Source: Ahaetulla prasina
Taxonomy: Eukaryota > Chordata > Lepidosauria > Squamata > Colubridae
Reading direction: 5' to 3'
DNA length: 64,000 bases
Assembly (NCBI RefSeq): GCF_028640845.1
Contig: NC_080539.1
Coordinates: forward strand, 372,256,233 to 372,320,232
The notes below the pieces were generated by a model. That model was not told the origin of the DNA. It was given only the letters and a program-made list of their open reading frames with translations, and did no database searches. A program made the translations under genes and the position numbers. Shown here piece by piece: positions 52,351-63,902 of this stretch (its first letter is position 1; each line of letters begins with the position of its first letter).

Positions 52351-52715
52351 AGAAAAAGAAGGAAGAAGGAGAAGAGGAAGGAGGAGAAGGAGAAGAAGGA
52401 GAAGGAGAAGAGGAAGGAGGAGGAGGAAGGATGGAAGAGTAAGGGGAAAGAAGAAAGAGGAGGAGAGGAGGGAAAAGTGAAGAAGGAGAAGGAGAAGAAG
52501 AAGGGACGGAAGAGTAAGGGGGAAGAAGAAGGAGGAGGAGGAGAGGAGGGAGACTAAAGGGAAGAAGAAGGAGGAGAAGAAGAAGAAGAAAAGAAGAAGA
52601 AGGAGGAGGAGGAGAAGAAAAGGAAAGAAGAAAAGGGAGGAGGAGGAGAAAGAAAAGAAGAGAAGGGAAGACGGAGAAGATGAAGACGAGCAAGAAAGAA
52701 GAGAAGGAGGAGATT
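52351..52715. repeat. Polypurine GAA/GGA tract
   Basis: About 365 bp of almost pure purine on the + strand, directly downstream of the SINE A-rich end. An FB fragment follows at 52735-52945. 52946-53230 looks unique, with no gene seen. Confidence 0.93.
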
Positions 52716-53230
52716 AAACAAGTCACTGCAGTTGTGAAGTGAATCCCACGGTCATTAAGCAAATCCGGCGATCACGTGACCCCTGGGACACTGCAATCGT
52801 TCTTAAATACATGTCGGTTTCAAAGCCACCTGAATTTCGATCCATGTGAGCGAGGGGACAGTTATAAGCGCGAGGACCCTTTTTTTTTTCCAGCGCCGTC
52901 GTAACGTCGGTCGTTCAACAAAATAGTTGTAAGTTGAGGACTGCCCGAAGTGCAGGCCGGGAGAACGAGAGCCGCAGCAAAGTGCTGCAATGGGCAGAGC
53001 TGGTCTTGCACATTCGGCAATTGGCCTTTCCCCTCCCCCGCCTTCCCCCAAGTGACCCTGTCTGGTCTCCCATGAAGCTCTTTCATTCTTCCTTTCATTC
53101 TTCCATTTCCATGCATTTGTCCCTGGACAAATGTCACTAAATGGGGTTGTGCTTTGGAGTGGGGAGGGTGGGGGGAGACTGAAATTACTCCTTTACAAAT
53201 GTGTGTTTCTTGGTTTGAGTCCGCTCGCTT

Positions 53231-54415
53231 CTAAACCGTGCGATGAACAGTTGCAGGAATCGGGAACGTCTCTAGCATATCCAAGAGAAAGACTAGGGGT
53301 GACGTGACGGCAGTCTTCCAATAATTGAGGGGCTGCCCCAAAGAAGAGGGAGTCAAGCTATTCTCCAAAGCACCTGAAGGCAGGACAAGAAGCAACGGAT
53401 GGAAAATAACCTGGAATTAAGGAGAAGTTTCCTAACAGTGAAGACAATTAACCAGTGGAACAGCTTGCCACCAGAGGTTGTGGGTGCTCCAGCACTGCAG
53501 GTAGAATGGAATAGAATAGAATAACGGAGTTGGAAGGGACCTTGGAGGCCTTCTAGTCCAACCCCCTGCCCAGGCAGGAAACCCTACACCACTTCAGACA
53601 AACCTCCAACCTCTTTTTAAAAGCTTCCAGTGTTGGAGCATTCACAACTTCTGGAGGCAAGTTGTCCCACTGATTAATTGTTCTAACTGTCAGGAAATTT
53701 CTCCTTAGTTCTAAGTTGCTTCTTTCCTTGATGAGTTTCCACCCATTGCTTCTTGTTCTACCCTCAGGTGCTTTGGAGAACAGCTTGACTCCCTCTTCTT
53801 TGGGGCAGCCCCTCAGATATTGGAAGACTGCTATCCTGTCTCCCCTAGTCCTTCTTTTCATTAAACTAGACATACCCAGTTCCTGCAACCGTTCTTCATA
53901 TGTTTTAGCCTCCAGTCCCCTAATCATCTTTGTTGCTCTTCTCTGCACTCTTTCTAGAGTCTCAACATCTTTTTTACATCGTGGCGACCAAAACTGAATG
54001 CAATATTCCAAGTGTGGCCTTATCAAGGCATTATAAAATGTTACTAATACTTGTTACTAATACTACTAATACTAATACTTTTTTTATTTACATTTATATC
54101 CCGCCCTTCTCCGAAGACTCAGGGCGGCTTACATTGTGTAAGGCAATAGTCTCATCCTATTTGTATATTTATATACACAGTCAACTTATTGCCCCCCCAA
54201 CAATCTGGGTCCTCATTTTACCTACCTTATAAAGGATGGAAGGCTGAGTCAACCTTGGGCCTGGTGGGACTAGAACCTGCAGTAATTGCAGGCAGCTGTG
54301 TTTAATAACAGGCTTCTTACAGCCTGAGCCACACCCTTGATCTTGATTCTGTTGATGCAGCCTAGAACTGTGTTGACTTGTCTTTTTAAGAAGAGATTAG
54401 ACAACCATTTGAAAT
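53231..54415. mobile_element. CR1 sense fragment, then CR1 antisense split by a SINE
   Basis: 53231-53505 is a sense CR1 end. 53511-54040 is antisense CR1 whose minus strand encodes [20 protein letters not shown] and [17 protein letters not shown] type 2 SINE (antisense, 54072-54336) interrupts it. The CR1 phrase gatcttgattctgttgatgcagcc resumes at 54340. Confidence 0.85.
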
Positions 54416-54424
54416 GGTATAGGG

Positions 54425-54895
54425 CAATGATGATTAACCTTTTTGCCATCATATGCCAGGAAGGGGGGGCAGGTGGGCACATGTGCGTGTGCCCATACCC
54501 ATAATCCTATGCGCCCCCGCTTCCCCTGCTCCTGGTACTCAATGGCCCGGTAGGTCCGTTTTTCTCTCTCACCTGGCTCCAGAGCCTCTCTATGAGTCTA
54601 GGGAGGGCGAAAATAGCCTATCTACCCAGCCCAGGCTCTCCGGAGGCCAGAAATGGCCCATTTCCGGTTGGACAGGAAGTGATGTTTTTTGCTGTCCCCG
54701 GCCTCCAGAGACTCCTAGAGAGGCTCTGGAGCCAGGTGAGAGAGAAAAACGGGCCTTCCCCACCCCCCACCCCCCAGGCCCTCCGGAGGTAGCCTGTTTC
54801 CCTACTTCTGGTGGGCCCAGAAGGCCCGAAAGAGCTGAGCTCGTGTGCCCACTGATATGGGTGGCACGCGTGCTGTAGGTTCACCATCACGGGCC
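54425..54895. mobile_element. MITE, CCNTGATGGTTAACC-type ends
   Basis: The left end (gcaatgatgattaacctttttgcc) and right end (ggttcaccatcacgggcc) are inverted. The interior has paired phrases around ctccagagcctctct. A related copy is at 62998-63902. Confidence 0.7.
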
Positions 54896-56640
54896 TAGGG
54901 TCTCCTGCTGGAGCAGAGGGTTGGACTAGAAGACCTCCAAGGTCCGTTCCACCTCTGTTATTCTGTTAAAAAGACTAATAAAAGGGCAAAAAGAGCATCA
55001 AAGATGATAAGGGATCTGGAGACTGGAACATATGATGAACCATTGAGGGACCTGGGTATGTCTTATCTAAAGTACAGAAGGACCAGGGGTGACATAACAG
55101 CAGTGTTCCAATATCTCAGGGGCTGCCACAAAGAAGATGGAGTCAAACTATTCTCCAAAGCACCTGAAGGCAGGAGAAGAAGCAATGGGTGGAAACTAAT
55201 CAAGGAGAGAAGCAACTTAGAACTAAGGAGAAATTTCCTGACAGTTAAAACAATCAATAAGTGGAACAACTTGCCACCAGAAGTTGTAAATGCTCCAACA
55301 CTGGAAGTTTTTAAGAAAATGTTAGATAATCATCTGACTGAGATGGTGTAGGGTTTCCTGCCTGGGCAGGGGGTTGGACTAGAAGACCTCCAAGGTCCCT
55401 TCCAACTCTGTTGTTATATATATTATATATGAAGAACGGTTGCACGAACTGGGTATGTCTAGTTTAATAAAAAGAAGGACTAGGGGAGACATGATAGCTG
55501 TGTTCCAATATCTCAGGGGCTGCCACAAAGAACAGAGAGTCTGACTGAGATGGTGTAGGGTTTCCTGCCTGGGCAGGGGGTTGGACTAGAAGGCCTCCAA
55601 GGTCCCTTCCAACTCTGATGTTATGTTATGTTATGTTATGTTAAGCTATTCTCCAAAGCACCTGAGGGTAGAACAAGAAGCAATGGGTGGAAACTGATCA
55701 AGGAAAGAAGCAACTTAGAACTAAGGAGAAATTTCCTGACAGTTAAAACAATAAGTGGAACAACTTGCCACCAGAAGTTGTAAATGCTCCAACACTGGAA
55801 GTTTTTAAGAAAATGTTGGATAACCATCTGACTGAGATGGTGTAGGGTTTCCTGCCTGGGCAGGGGGTTGGACTAGAAGACCTCCAAGGTCCCTTCCAAC
55901 TCTGTTGTTATATATATTATATATGAAGAACGGTTGCACGAACTGGGTATGTCTAGTTTAATAAAAAGAAGGACTAGGGGAGACATGATAGCTGTGTTCC
56001 AATATCTCAGGGGCTGCCACAAAGAACAGAGAGTCTGACTGAGATGGTGTAGGGTTTCCTGCCTGGGCAGGGGGTTGGACTAGAAGGCCTCCAAGGTCCC
56101 TTCCAACTCTGATGTTATGTTATGTTATGTTATGTTAAGCTATTCTCCAAAGCACCTGAGGGTAGAACAAGAAGCAATGGGTGGAAACTGATCAAGGAAA
56201 GAAGCAACTTAGAACTAAGGAGAAATTTCCTGACAGTTAAAACAATAAGTGGAACAACTTGCCACCAGAAGTTGTAAATGCTCCAACACTGGAAGTTTTT
56301 AAGAAAATGTTGGATAACCATCTGACTGAGATGGTGTAGGGTTTCCTGCCTGGGCAGGAGGTTGGACTAGAAGGCCTCCAAGGTCCCTTCCAACTCTGTT
56401 GTTATATATATTATATATGAAGAATGGTTGCAGGAACTGGGTATGTCCAGTTTAATGAAAAGAAGGACTAGGGGAGACATGATAGCTGTGTTCCAGTATC
56501 TCAGGGGTTACCACAAAGAAGAGGGAGTCGGGCTGTTCTCCAAAGCACCTGAAGGCAGAACAAGAAGCAATGGGTGGAAACTAATCAAGGAGAGAAGCAA
56601 CCTGGAACTTGGGAGAAACTTCCTGACAGTGAGCACAATA
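54896..56640 (+). mobile_element. CR1 3' ends in tandem, including a 494-bp duplication
   Basis: A CR1 tail (54896-54965) is followed by a CR1 end (54966-55410). Then come two copies of a 494-bp unit (55411-55904 and 55905-56398) that I read as nearly identical, and a partial third unit. Each unit contains ggttgcacgaactgggtatg, an internal ATGTT run and gttgttatatatattatatatg. Confidence 0.92.
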
Positions 56641-57022
56641 ACAGGTAGTCCTCGACTTACAAAGGTTCATTCAGCGACCATTCAAAGTTACAACGGCTAC
56701 TGAAAAAAACGTAACTTACGACCGTTTTTCACACGGCTATTGCAGCATTCCCGGGACCACGTTTGGCCGCTTGGCAACCGACTCATATTTATGACGGTTG
56801 CCGTGTCCACGTGATCCCCTTTTGCGGCCTTCTGACCAGGAAAGTCAACGGGGAAGCCTGATTCACTTAACAACCGTGTTACTAACTTAAAAACGGCAGT
56901 GATTCACTTAACATTGGTGGCAGGAAACATCGTAAAATGGGGTAAAACTGACGTAAGAAATGCCTCCCTTTAGCAACTGAAATTTTGGGCTCAGTTGTGG
57001 TCGTAAGTTGAGGACCATCTGT
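56640..57022 (+). mobile_element. FB-family MITE, near complete
   Basis: Starts CAGGTAGTCCTCGACTTAC (from 56643) and ends gtcgtaagttgaggaccatctg. The landmarks cacgtgatcccc, ggaaagtcaacggggaa and ttaacaaccgtgtta lie between them. Confidence 0.82.
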
Positions 57023-57255
57023 ATATTTAAACAGATTTAACAGAGTTGGAAGGGACCTCATAGGTCATCTAGTCCAACCCCCCGCTGAAGCAGGAGACTC
57101 TATATACCTCTTGCCAAGCACCTGAATTTTGTTTCCATAACTGTGGGACATTGCAAAGGTTGTAAGCGTAAGGGCCGGTTTTAAGTCACCTTGTTCAGTC
57201 TCTTCATAATTTCAAACGGCCGTTAAACAAACGTTCGTAAGTCAAGGACCACCTC
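57023..57255. repeat. CR1 tail (antisense) and FB fragment
   Basis: 57040-57110 has gagttggaagggacctcataggtcatctagtcc. 57115-57255 ends in an FB terminal phrase (cgtaagtcaaggaccacc). 57256-57770 has no recognised gene or repeat. Confidence 0.65.
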
Positions 57256-57774
57256 TAAATGTTATTTTAGATTTTTAAAATTTTTCTTGCATTAACGTTA
57301 TTATGGTTTATACACTCTTTTTGTTTGTTACGACCGAAGCCATCTCGACTGTTAGAATAAAGATTGCTTTGAGGGGGAGGGAAAAAATTCCAAAATAAAT
57401 GAAATTTGCAGTCGCAAACTTCGGACTTCTGCAGGAAAAAAAAAATGAGTTCGTGATGGCAGGCAGCCATTTCAGAGTCTGTATCCTGTGGCTGATTTTT
57501 TTTCCCCCCCCCAGAAAGGCAAGACAGGATCAGAAATGTGTGCTTTTTAAATAATATATCACGCCGTCCTCCAAATCAAATTCCCAGGACGCGGTACATA
57601 AAAACTGACGTAATGAAACAACTGGTTTTACAGAACAGCATTGGAAAAAAATCCTGTCAGCCGAAGGGGAAAGAAAGACAAACTGTCTGATAAAAAACAG
57701 CCATAAAACGACGCTGAGAAATCAATGCTGGGTAACGGGGGGGGGGGGGCAGGTAAGAAAGGAAAAGACATAAT

Positions 57775-58745
57775 CCAGCAGAGAGAGAAAGAGAGAAAAG
57801 GAGAAAAAGAGAGAGAAAGGGAAAGAAAGAGAGGGAGAGAAAGAGGGAGGGAGAAATAGGATGGGGAAGGAAGAAGGGAGAGAAGAGGAGAGAGAGGGTG
57901 GGGGAGAAGGAGGGAAAAAAGGGAGAGAGGGAGGGAAGGAGAAAGGGAGGAATAGAAAGAGAGAGAGAAGGAGGGAGGGACAAAGAGAGAGAAAAAGAGG
58001 GAGGGAAAGAACGAAAGAATGAGTAAATCCACAGGGAAGTTAAACCCACCTCTGACCAACTTCTATCAGCAGAAAACCTGAAGCAGTTCTGTTGTAGATC
58101 TGAACTGTGAGATAATGGTTGGGGATCATGGGTGTTGGATTTGCATTTGGGTAAGATGCGAGCATAATATATGAGAGAGGGATTGTTTGAAGGAGGGAGA
58201 GAGGGAGGAAGGAAAGGAGAGGGGAAGGGAAGGGAGGAAAGAAGAGGGAGAGTAAGGAAGGCAAAGGGAGATAAGGAAGGAAGGGAAAGAAGGAAGGAAA
58301 CAGTTGGGAGAAGGAAGGAAGGAGGGAGAAAGGGGAAAGAAGGAAAGGAAGAGAAAGGGAAGGAAGGAGGTGAGGGAGGGAGAAAAGAAAGGGAAGGGAG
58401 GGGAGAAGGGAGGGAGAGTAAGCAAGGAGAAGAGGGAAGGAGGAAGGAAGGAGGGAGAAAGGGAAAAAAGGGAGGGAGGAAGGAAAGAGGTGGAGGAGAA
58501 AAGGGAGAAAGGGAAGGATGAAAGTGAGGAAAGAAAGGGAAGGGAGGGAGCATAAGGAAGGAGAAGGGAGGGAAAGAAGGAAGGAAACAGGTGGGAGGGA
58601 GGGAGAAAGGGAAAGGAGGGAGGGAGGGAGGAAAGAGGTGAAAGAGAAAGGAAGGGAGAAAGGGAAGGAAGGAAATGGAGAGAGTAAGGCAGGAGAAGGG
58701 AGGGAAGGAAGGAATAGAGAAGGAACAATAGAAGGGAAAGAATAG
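57775..58745. repeat. Long polypurine GAAA/GGAA tract in two blocks
   Basis: 57775-58025 and 58165-58745 are almost pure purine on the + strand, about 830 bp in total. They are separated by about 140 bp of mixed sequence. All long frames here are low-complexity products. Confidence 0.95.
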
Positions 58746-58773
58746 GAAGATGGTAGATACACAGAGAAAAGGG

Positions 58774-59120
58774 ATGCGGTGGCTCAGGGGCTAAGATGCT
58801 GAGCTTGTGGATTGAAAGGTCGGCAGCTCAGCGGTTTGAATCCCTGGTGCTGCCGTGTAACGGGGTGAGCTCCCGTGACTTGTCCCAGCTTCTGCCAACC
58901 TAGCAGTTCGAAAGCACTTAAAAATCCAAGTAGAAAAAATAGGGACCACCTTTGGTGGGAAGGTAACAGCGTTCCATGCGCCTTTGGCGTTGAGTCATGC
59001 CGGCCACATGACCACGGAGACGTCTTCGGACAGCGCTGGCTCTTTGGCTTTGAAACGGAGATGAGCAGCGCCCCCTACAGCCGGGAACAACTAGCACATA
59101 TATGCATGGGGAACCTTTAG
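58774..59120 (+). mobile_element. tRNA-derived SINE, type 1, sense
   Basis: The tRNA-like head is gggatgcggtggctcaggggctaag...ggtttgaatccc, and the body has ggtaacagcgttccatgcgcc and gccggccacatgacc. It is the sense counterpart of 22948-23303. It is not a tRNA gene because the acceptor pairing is lost and a long unrelated body follows. Confidence 0.88.
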
Positions 59121-59171
59121 ATACATAGAGATAGATATGAATGGATAGATAGAATAGAGATGATAAAGATG

Positions 59172-59251
<80 letters not shown>

Positions 59252-59400
59252 GGATGGATAGATAGATAGCCAGACAGGCAGGCAGACAGACAGACAGATC
59301 GATAGATGATAGGATAAATAGAGATGATAGAGACAGATTTAGAGACAGATAGTAGATAATAGATCTTGATAGAAGGAAGGTAGATTGGTAAATGAGAGAG
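59121..59400. repeat. (GATA)n with GACA variants
   Basis: A pure (GATA)n run at 59172-59250, then degenerate GATA/GACA to about 59395. Confidence 0.93.
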
Positions 59401-60055
59401 AGAGGGACGGACAGACTGACGGACAGACAGACGTTGAAGCCTGGAAAAGGCCAGCAGGAACTGAGGTTGGGTGGGGGGAGGGAATATTATTTGTGGGGGG
59501 ACGACAAGGAGGGGCACTCTTGAAATGGAGAAGAAAGAAAAAAGGGACACCTTTTGTGGTTCAATCAGATTTCTCCCCTCCCCCCTCTGTCAGGATCAGT
59601 CACCCAAGCCAGGAACCGCTGCTGTTCTCCTGGGCCTTTGGCAGAGGCAGAGGCAGGCGGGAGCCGCGTTCAGACAGCCGGCTGCCCTAAGGTTAATGGG
59701 AAACCCAGCAGGCATCAACCCAGCAGCGAAACCCAGTTAGGCTTAATCTTGGCTCTGCATGGATCAGTGCTTTTGGGCCAGCCGGGATGGTTTGGATCAA
59801 CGGGCGGTCCGGCATATTTGGATAAAATAAAAAAACTGGGTTATTGCGATCCTTGAACCAGGCGAAGTCCGGTGTGTGATGCCCATGTTTTTTCTCTGGG
59901 TTGGATGATGCCATCTAAAAAGCAGCCTCCAGGGTCAACGCTCTTTGCCAGGGCTTTGAAAAGCCTGTGGCTGGGGAATTCTGGGAGTTGGAGTCCACGC
60001 TTCCAGGCTGAGAGACACTGGTTGAGAGCTAGATTAGGGCAGGGAGCCGACCTGA
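59401..60055. other. Mostly single-copy island
   Basis: No recognised repeat except a half foldback MITE phrase (59965-60005). GC-moderate and unique-looking. No splice-bounded exon with a recognisable product was seen. It could be regulatory or an unrecognised exon. Confidence 0.4.
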
Positions 60056-60059
60056 ACCT

Positions 60060-60211
60060 ACCTACCTACCTTCCTTTTTCCCTCCTTCCCTCCCTTTTTT
60101 CTTCCTTTTTTCCTTCCTCCCTCTTTTCCTTCCTTCCTTCCTTCCTTCTTTTCTCCTTCCTGCCTTCTTTCCTCCCTCCCTCCTTTTTTTCTTCCTCTTT
60201 CTTCCTTTTTT
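60060..60211. repeat. (CCTT)n-rich pyrimidine tract
   Basis: About 150 bp of pyrimidine on the + strand, next to the antisense SINE. Confidence 0.92.
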
Positions 60212-60590
60212 TTTTATTTGCATTTATATCCCGCCCTTCTCCGAAGACTCAGGGCGGCTTACACTATGTCAAGCAATAGTCTTCATCCATTTGTATATTA
60301 TATACAAAGTCAACTTTTATTGCCCCCAACAATCTGGGTCCTCATTTTACCTACCTTGATGATGGTATCTTTTCTTTTATGTACACTGAGAGCCTATGCA
60401 CCAAGACAAATTCCTTGTGTGTCCAATCACACTTGGCCAATAAAATTCTATTCTATTCTATTCTATTCTTATAAAGGATGGAAGGCTGAGTCAACCTTGG
60501 GCCTGGTGGGGCTTGAACCTGCAGTAATTGCAAGCAGCTGCTGTTAATAACAGACTGTCTTACCAGTCTGAGCCACAGAGGCCCCTTTCT
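60212..60590 (-). mobile_element. tRNA-derived SINE, type 2, split by an L3-type LINE end
   Basis: Antisense SINE 60212-60357 and 60471-60590. The interruption (about 60358-60470) is a sense, 5'-truncated L3-type LINE with ttggccaataaaattctattct. The SINE head (gggcctctgtggctcagactgg) ends at about 60585. Confidence 0.88.
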
Positions 60591-61010
60591 CCCATTTTTT
60601 CTTCCTTCCTTCCTTCCCTTCTTCCTTTTCTCCCTCCCTCCCTCCCTTTTTTCTTCCTCTTTTTCCTTCCTTTCTCCCTCTTTTTCTTCCTTCCTTCCTT
60701 CCCTCCTTTTTTCCTTCTTTTCTCCCTCCCTCCCTTTTTTTCTTTTTTCCTCCCTGCCTCTTTTCCTTCCCTTCTCCTTCCTTCTTTCCTCCCTTCCTCC
60801 GTTTTTCCTTCTTTCTTCCTTCCTCTTTTGTCTTCCTTCTTCTTCCTTCCTTCCCTTCTCCTTCCTTCTTTCCTCCCTCCATTTTTTCTTCTCCTTCTTT
60901 CCTTCCTTCCTTCCTTCCTTCCTTCCTTCCTTCCTTCCTTCCTTCTTTCCTTCCTTCCTCTCTCCCTCTCTCCCTCCTTCCGTCTGTCTTTCCCCTGTTC
61001 CTTTCTTCAT
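60591..61010. repeat. (CCTT)n-rich pyrimidine tract
   Basis: About 420 bp with a pure CCTT core at 60900-60960. Confidence 0.95.
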
Positions 61011-61019
61011 TCATCGGAG

Positions 61020-62395
61020 CATTTCTAGACGATGAACCTTCTATTAAAACAGTCACCCACTGGAGAAAGCAGGAATCGGTAACGGCAACAATAAAAATCC
61101 AAAGTCTATTGCTTTGGAATGGCGTCTCCTTAAAAGACAATTGCCAGAAGCGAAGTGTAATTAAGGAAACACAAAAGTGTGCAAATGCGTAAATATATAA
61201 GGACCAAAAAAAAACACACAGCGTAGATGATTTCACTGGTGGCGTGCTTGGTCCAGAGGCACAGAGAGACCCTTCCTGGCCTCTGGGACCATTTACGTCC
61301 TTCCATTCAAAAAACAAAAAAACAAAAATGCCAATTCCATTTTCCAAACCCAGAAAACATAACCCATCATGGCCAAACTCGGGAATTTTCAGAAACCCTG
61401 GATTCGCGCAACTGCCGTAACCCTCCCTGCCTAGCTGTTCCTCGCCCTTCCCTGAACCCCCAACCTCCCCAACTCAGCTCAACAGCAATCCCTTCCACCC
61501 GCATTTGCTTGCAAAGCCATCCCTTGGGGGTTGGACTGGATGACCTCTGAGTTCCCTCCCCAGGCCCCTACCAGCCTCCGAAGCCCCCTGCTAGCTGCCA
61601 TGCCTGGCTCCTTGCTTTTTTTTTTTTTCTTTTCTTTTTTCTGTAGCCTCAGGAAGGAAGGTCCTTCGATGCTGATGCTGCTCAATTCGAAAGCATCCCT
61701 TGTATTTTTATTTTTATTATTTATTTTTTTTAAAAAGCGGAGGGTGGGGGGATACAGGATATCTCTCTTGCATGCTTCGTTTGGTGCCAGGCCGAGGGTG
61801 CATGATAGATGTCACCGTTACCCGGTGACCTCCAGTCGTGCCAAAAGACAAAGACGGCTGCCGCAGCCCCCAGGAGCTGGCAGCTGATCCCTTCCCCCCT
61901 CTGCGCCCTCCCCCGCCCCCTCCCCTCTTGTCTTGCTTAATGGAGATTCATCTGCCCGCGTTACGGTTTGCTGGCTGCAGCCATAACTCATCGCGGAGAC
62001 AAGGAGGAAAGAGAGGGACTCCCCCTCCCCTCCCTGTAAGGCCATTAATAAAGACGCCCCCCCCTTCCTTTCCTGCCCAACGTGGGGCGGGTGGAGGTGG
62101 GGGGAAGACCAGCTTGGCAAAGAAGCTGTCGCGGCGGGTAAAGAAGCTTGACAGGCAGACAAGCCCAGTTGTATTTTTGCATGGCTTTATTTTCTTTTCC
62201 TGCGAGCGATGGGCACGGCTTTGGCAACCCCGGCAGGATATAAAAAAGACTTTTCCACAGAATTAAGTGGCAGGAGAGAGGATTTCAGGGTGGGTCCTAG
62301 AGCTGTTCAGAAACACGCCCCCCCTCCCCTCCCCCCAAAAACCAAGGACTTATTTGATGGCATGCGTACAACACCGCAAGCCGGAATAACAGAAC
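61020..62395. other. Single-copy, GC-rich island, possible regulatory element
   Basis: No known repeat. 61620-61740 is T/A-rich. 61800-62230 is GC-rich, with an inverted-repeat motif at 61811-61829 and homeodomain-like TTAATGG (61937) and CATTAATAAAG (62042) sites. No convincing exon of the neighbouring human gene SHD was found. Confidence 0.4.
61811..61829. promoter_or_regulatory. X-box-like RFX motif
   Basis: GTCACCGTTACCCGGTGAC contains three half sites (GTCACC, GTTACC, GGTGAC). The last two form an RFX-type inverted pair with a 1-bp spacer. Function is inferred from the motif only. Confidence 0.35.
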
Positions 62396-62463
62396 GACAG
62401 AGTTGGAAGGGGCCTTGGAGGTCTTCTAGTCCAACCCCTTGCTCGAGAAGGAGACTCTGTACC
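62396..62463 (-). repeat. CR1 3' tail, antisense
   Basis: The phrase agagttggaaggggccttggaggtcttctagtccaacc. Its 5' side is cut by the LTR insertion at 62464. Confidence 0.8.
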
Positions 62464-62995
62464 TGTCGTGTCCCACTCCTCCGCTGACGGCCGGGTCAGG
62501 GAAATCCGAATCAGGCGTGCCTCCGCAGCTCTGCCAAAGTCCTAGCAAAGTCCTCAGGGCAGGCAGGAGACCAGAAAGTGACTTCAGCAAGATATGTTCA
62601 GACTTTGCCTGACTCAGAGACTGCCAGAAAGCAGGTCCTTTATATAGGCCATGGGGTGTGGCTCCATGACTCAGCACTTATTCAGGCCTGCCCCTCCCTT
62701 CCTTCTGTTGCCTCCGTCTATCAAGTCTTCTGACGCGAGGGTCACTCCAGTCTGCAGCTGTTGGCAATTGACCTCCCTCAGGCTCACATGCTGTGGAGGA
62801 GGGGGAGGGGTCTAGTTGCTCCGTTTGCCTGGGCATGGAGCCAGAGCTGGGGGCTGGAGATACTTCCTTCTCTTCAGCCTGTCTGGGCATGGAGGCAGGG
62901 CTGGGGCCGGGAGGCATACTAGGACATTCCTCCGTGTTCGGAAGCAGATAAGAAGGCCCCGGCTGTGGTGAGATCGGACGAGACACAACAGTACC
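62459..62995 (-). mobile_element. Solo LTR, family B, perfect target duplication
   Basis: 62464-62990 (527 bp), TGTCGTGTCC to GACACAACA, with GTACC at both flanks. The TATA box lies near 62640 on the minus strand. The minus-strand frame is open from the LTR start (62986) to 62678 and encodes about 102 residues ending [17 protein letters not shown]. Confidence 0.93.
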
Positions 62996-62997
62996 AG

Positions 62998-63902
62998 TGA
63001 TGGCTAACCTTGTTGCCGTCTCATGCTGAAAGCGGGGGGGACTGTGGGGGAGGGGTCATGTGCGCCTGTGCCCACACCCATAATTCAATGCCCCCTCATG
63101 CCCTGCCAGTGCATGTGTGCATAACCCCCACCCCGCGCTCCCCCATGTATGCATGCACAACCCCCCTGCGCCCTGTTTTGGGCTTAGCAGGCCTCCCTGA
63201 AGCCTCCGGAGGTGGGAAAGGGCCCATTTCCAGACTTCCAATAGGCCCGTTTTTCGCCCTCCTCAGGCTCAAGAGCCTTTCTTGGAGCCTGGGGAGGGTG
63301 AAAATGCCCCCACCGCCCCCTCGGAGGCTCTCCAGAGGCTGTAAACAGCTTGTTTCCCAACTTCCAGCGGGCCCAGTACAGGGGTGAAATGCTCCCGGAT
63401 TGTGGTAGCGATCGTGGCTGGTAGTTTGGCGATCTGGTAGCGATCGTGGCCGGTAGTTCGGCGATCCAGTAGCAATCGTGGCCGGTACTTTGGCAATCCA
63501 GTAGCAATCATGGTCAGTAGTTCGGCGATCCAGTAGCGATTGTGGCCAGTACTTCGGCAATCCGGTAGCAATCGTGGCCGGTAGTTCGGTGATCCAGTAG
63601 CGATGGTGGAGCAAAGGTCTGCTCAGCCACCCGTGTGTCATTATTTCCTGGCTTTAACCAGGAAGTAATGTGTTTTGCGCATGCACAGAAGGTTTGCACA
63701 CGCATGTGACACGCACGCGGCGCACGAACTTCCAAACCGGTAAGGAAGGTAAGTAGATTTCACGCCTGGCCCAATAGGCTATTTTTCACCCTCCCCGGGT
63801 TCCAGAGGCTTTCTTGGAGGCTGTAGAGGGTGAAAATGGCTTTCCCCACCACCCAGAGACCCTTTGGAGGCCGAAAACACCCTCCCAGAGACTCTGCGTG
63901 AG
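62998..63902. mobile_element. MITE interrupted by a hAT-like MITE
   Basis: The outer element (62998-63378 and 63769-63902) resembles 54425-54895 in its gatggctaacc start and paired cctccggagg/cttggagcctgg phrases. The hAT insertion carries an 8-bp duplication (GCCCAGTA and GCCCAATA). Confidence 0.7.
63379..63768. mobile_element. hAT-like MITE with internal 32-bp minisatellite
   Basis: Starts CAGGGGTGAAATG and ends GATTTCACGCCTG. Between 63402 and 63612 a 32-bp unit (ggtagcgatcgtggcc...) is repeated about 6.5 times. Other copies of the family have a single such unit. Confidence 0.88.

Noticed and set aside
52283..52762. 159-codon Ser/Leu/Pro frame
   Set aside because: Minus-strand product of a polypurine tract.
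58774..58860. Possible tRNA gene (A and B boxes)
   Set aside because: It heads a 350-bp SINE with a second copy at 22948-23303, and tRNA folding is not maintained.
61531..62266. Frames of 118-142 codons in the GC island as SHD or other gene exons
   Set aside because: Pro/Arg/Ser-rich, no recognisable domain, no matching splice sites. Kept only as a possible regulatory island.
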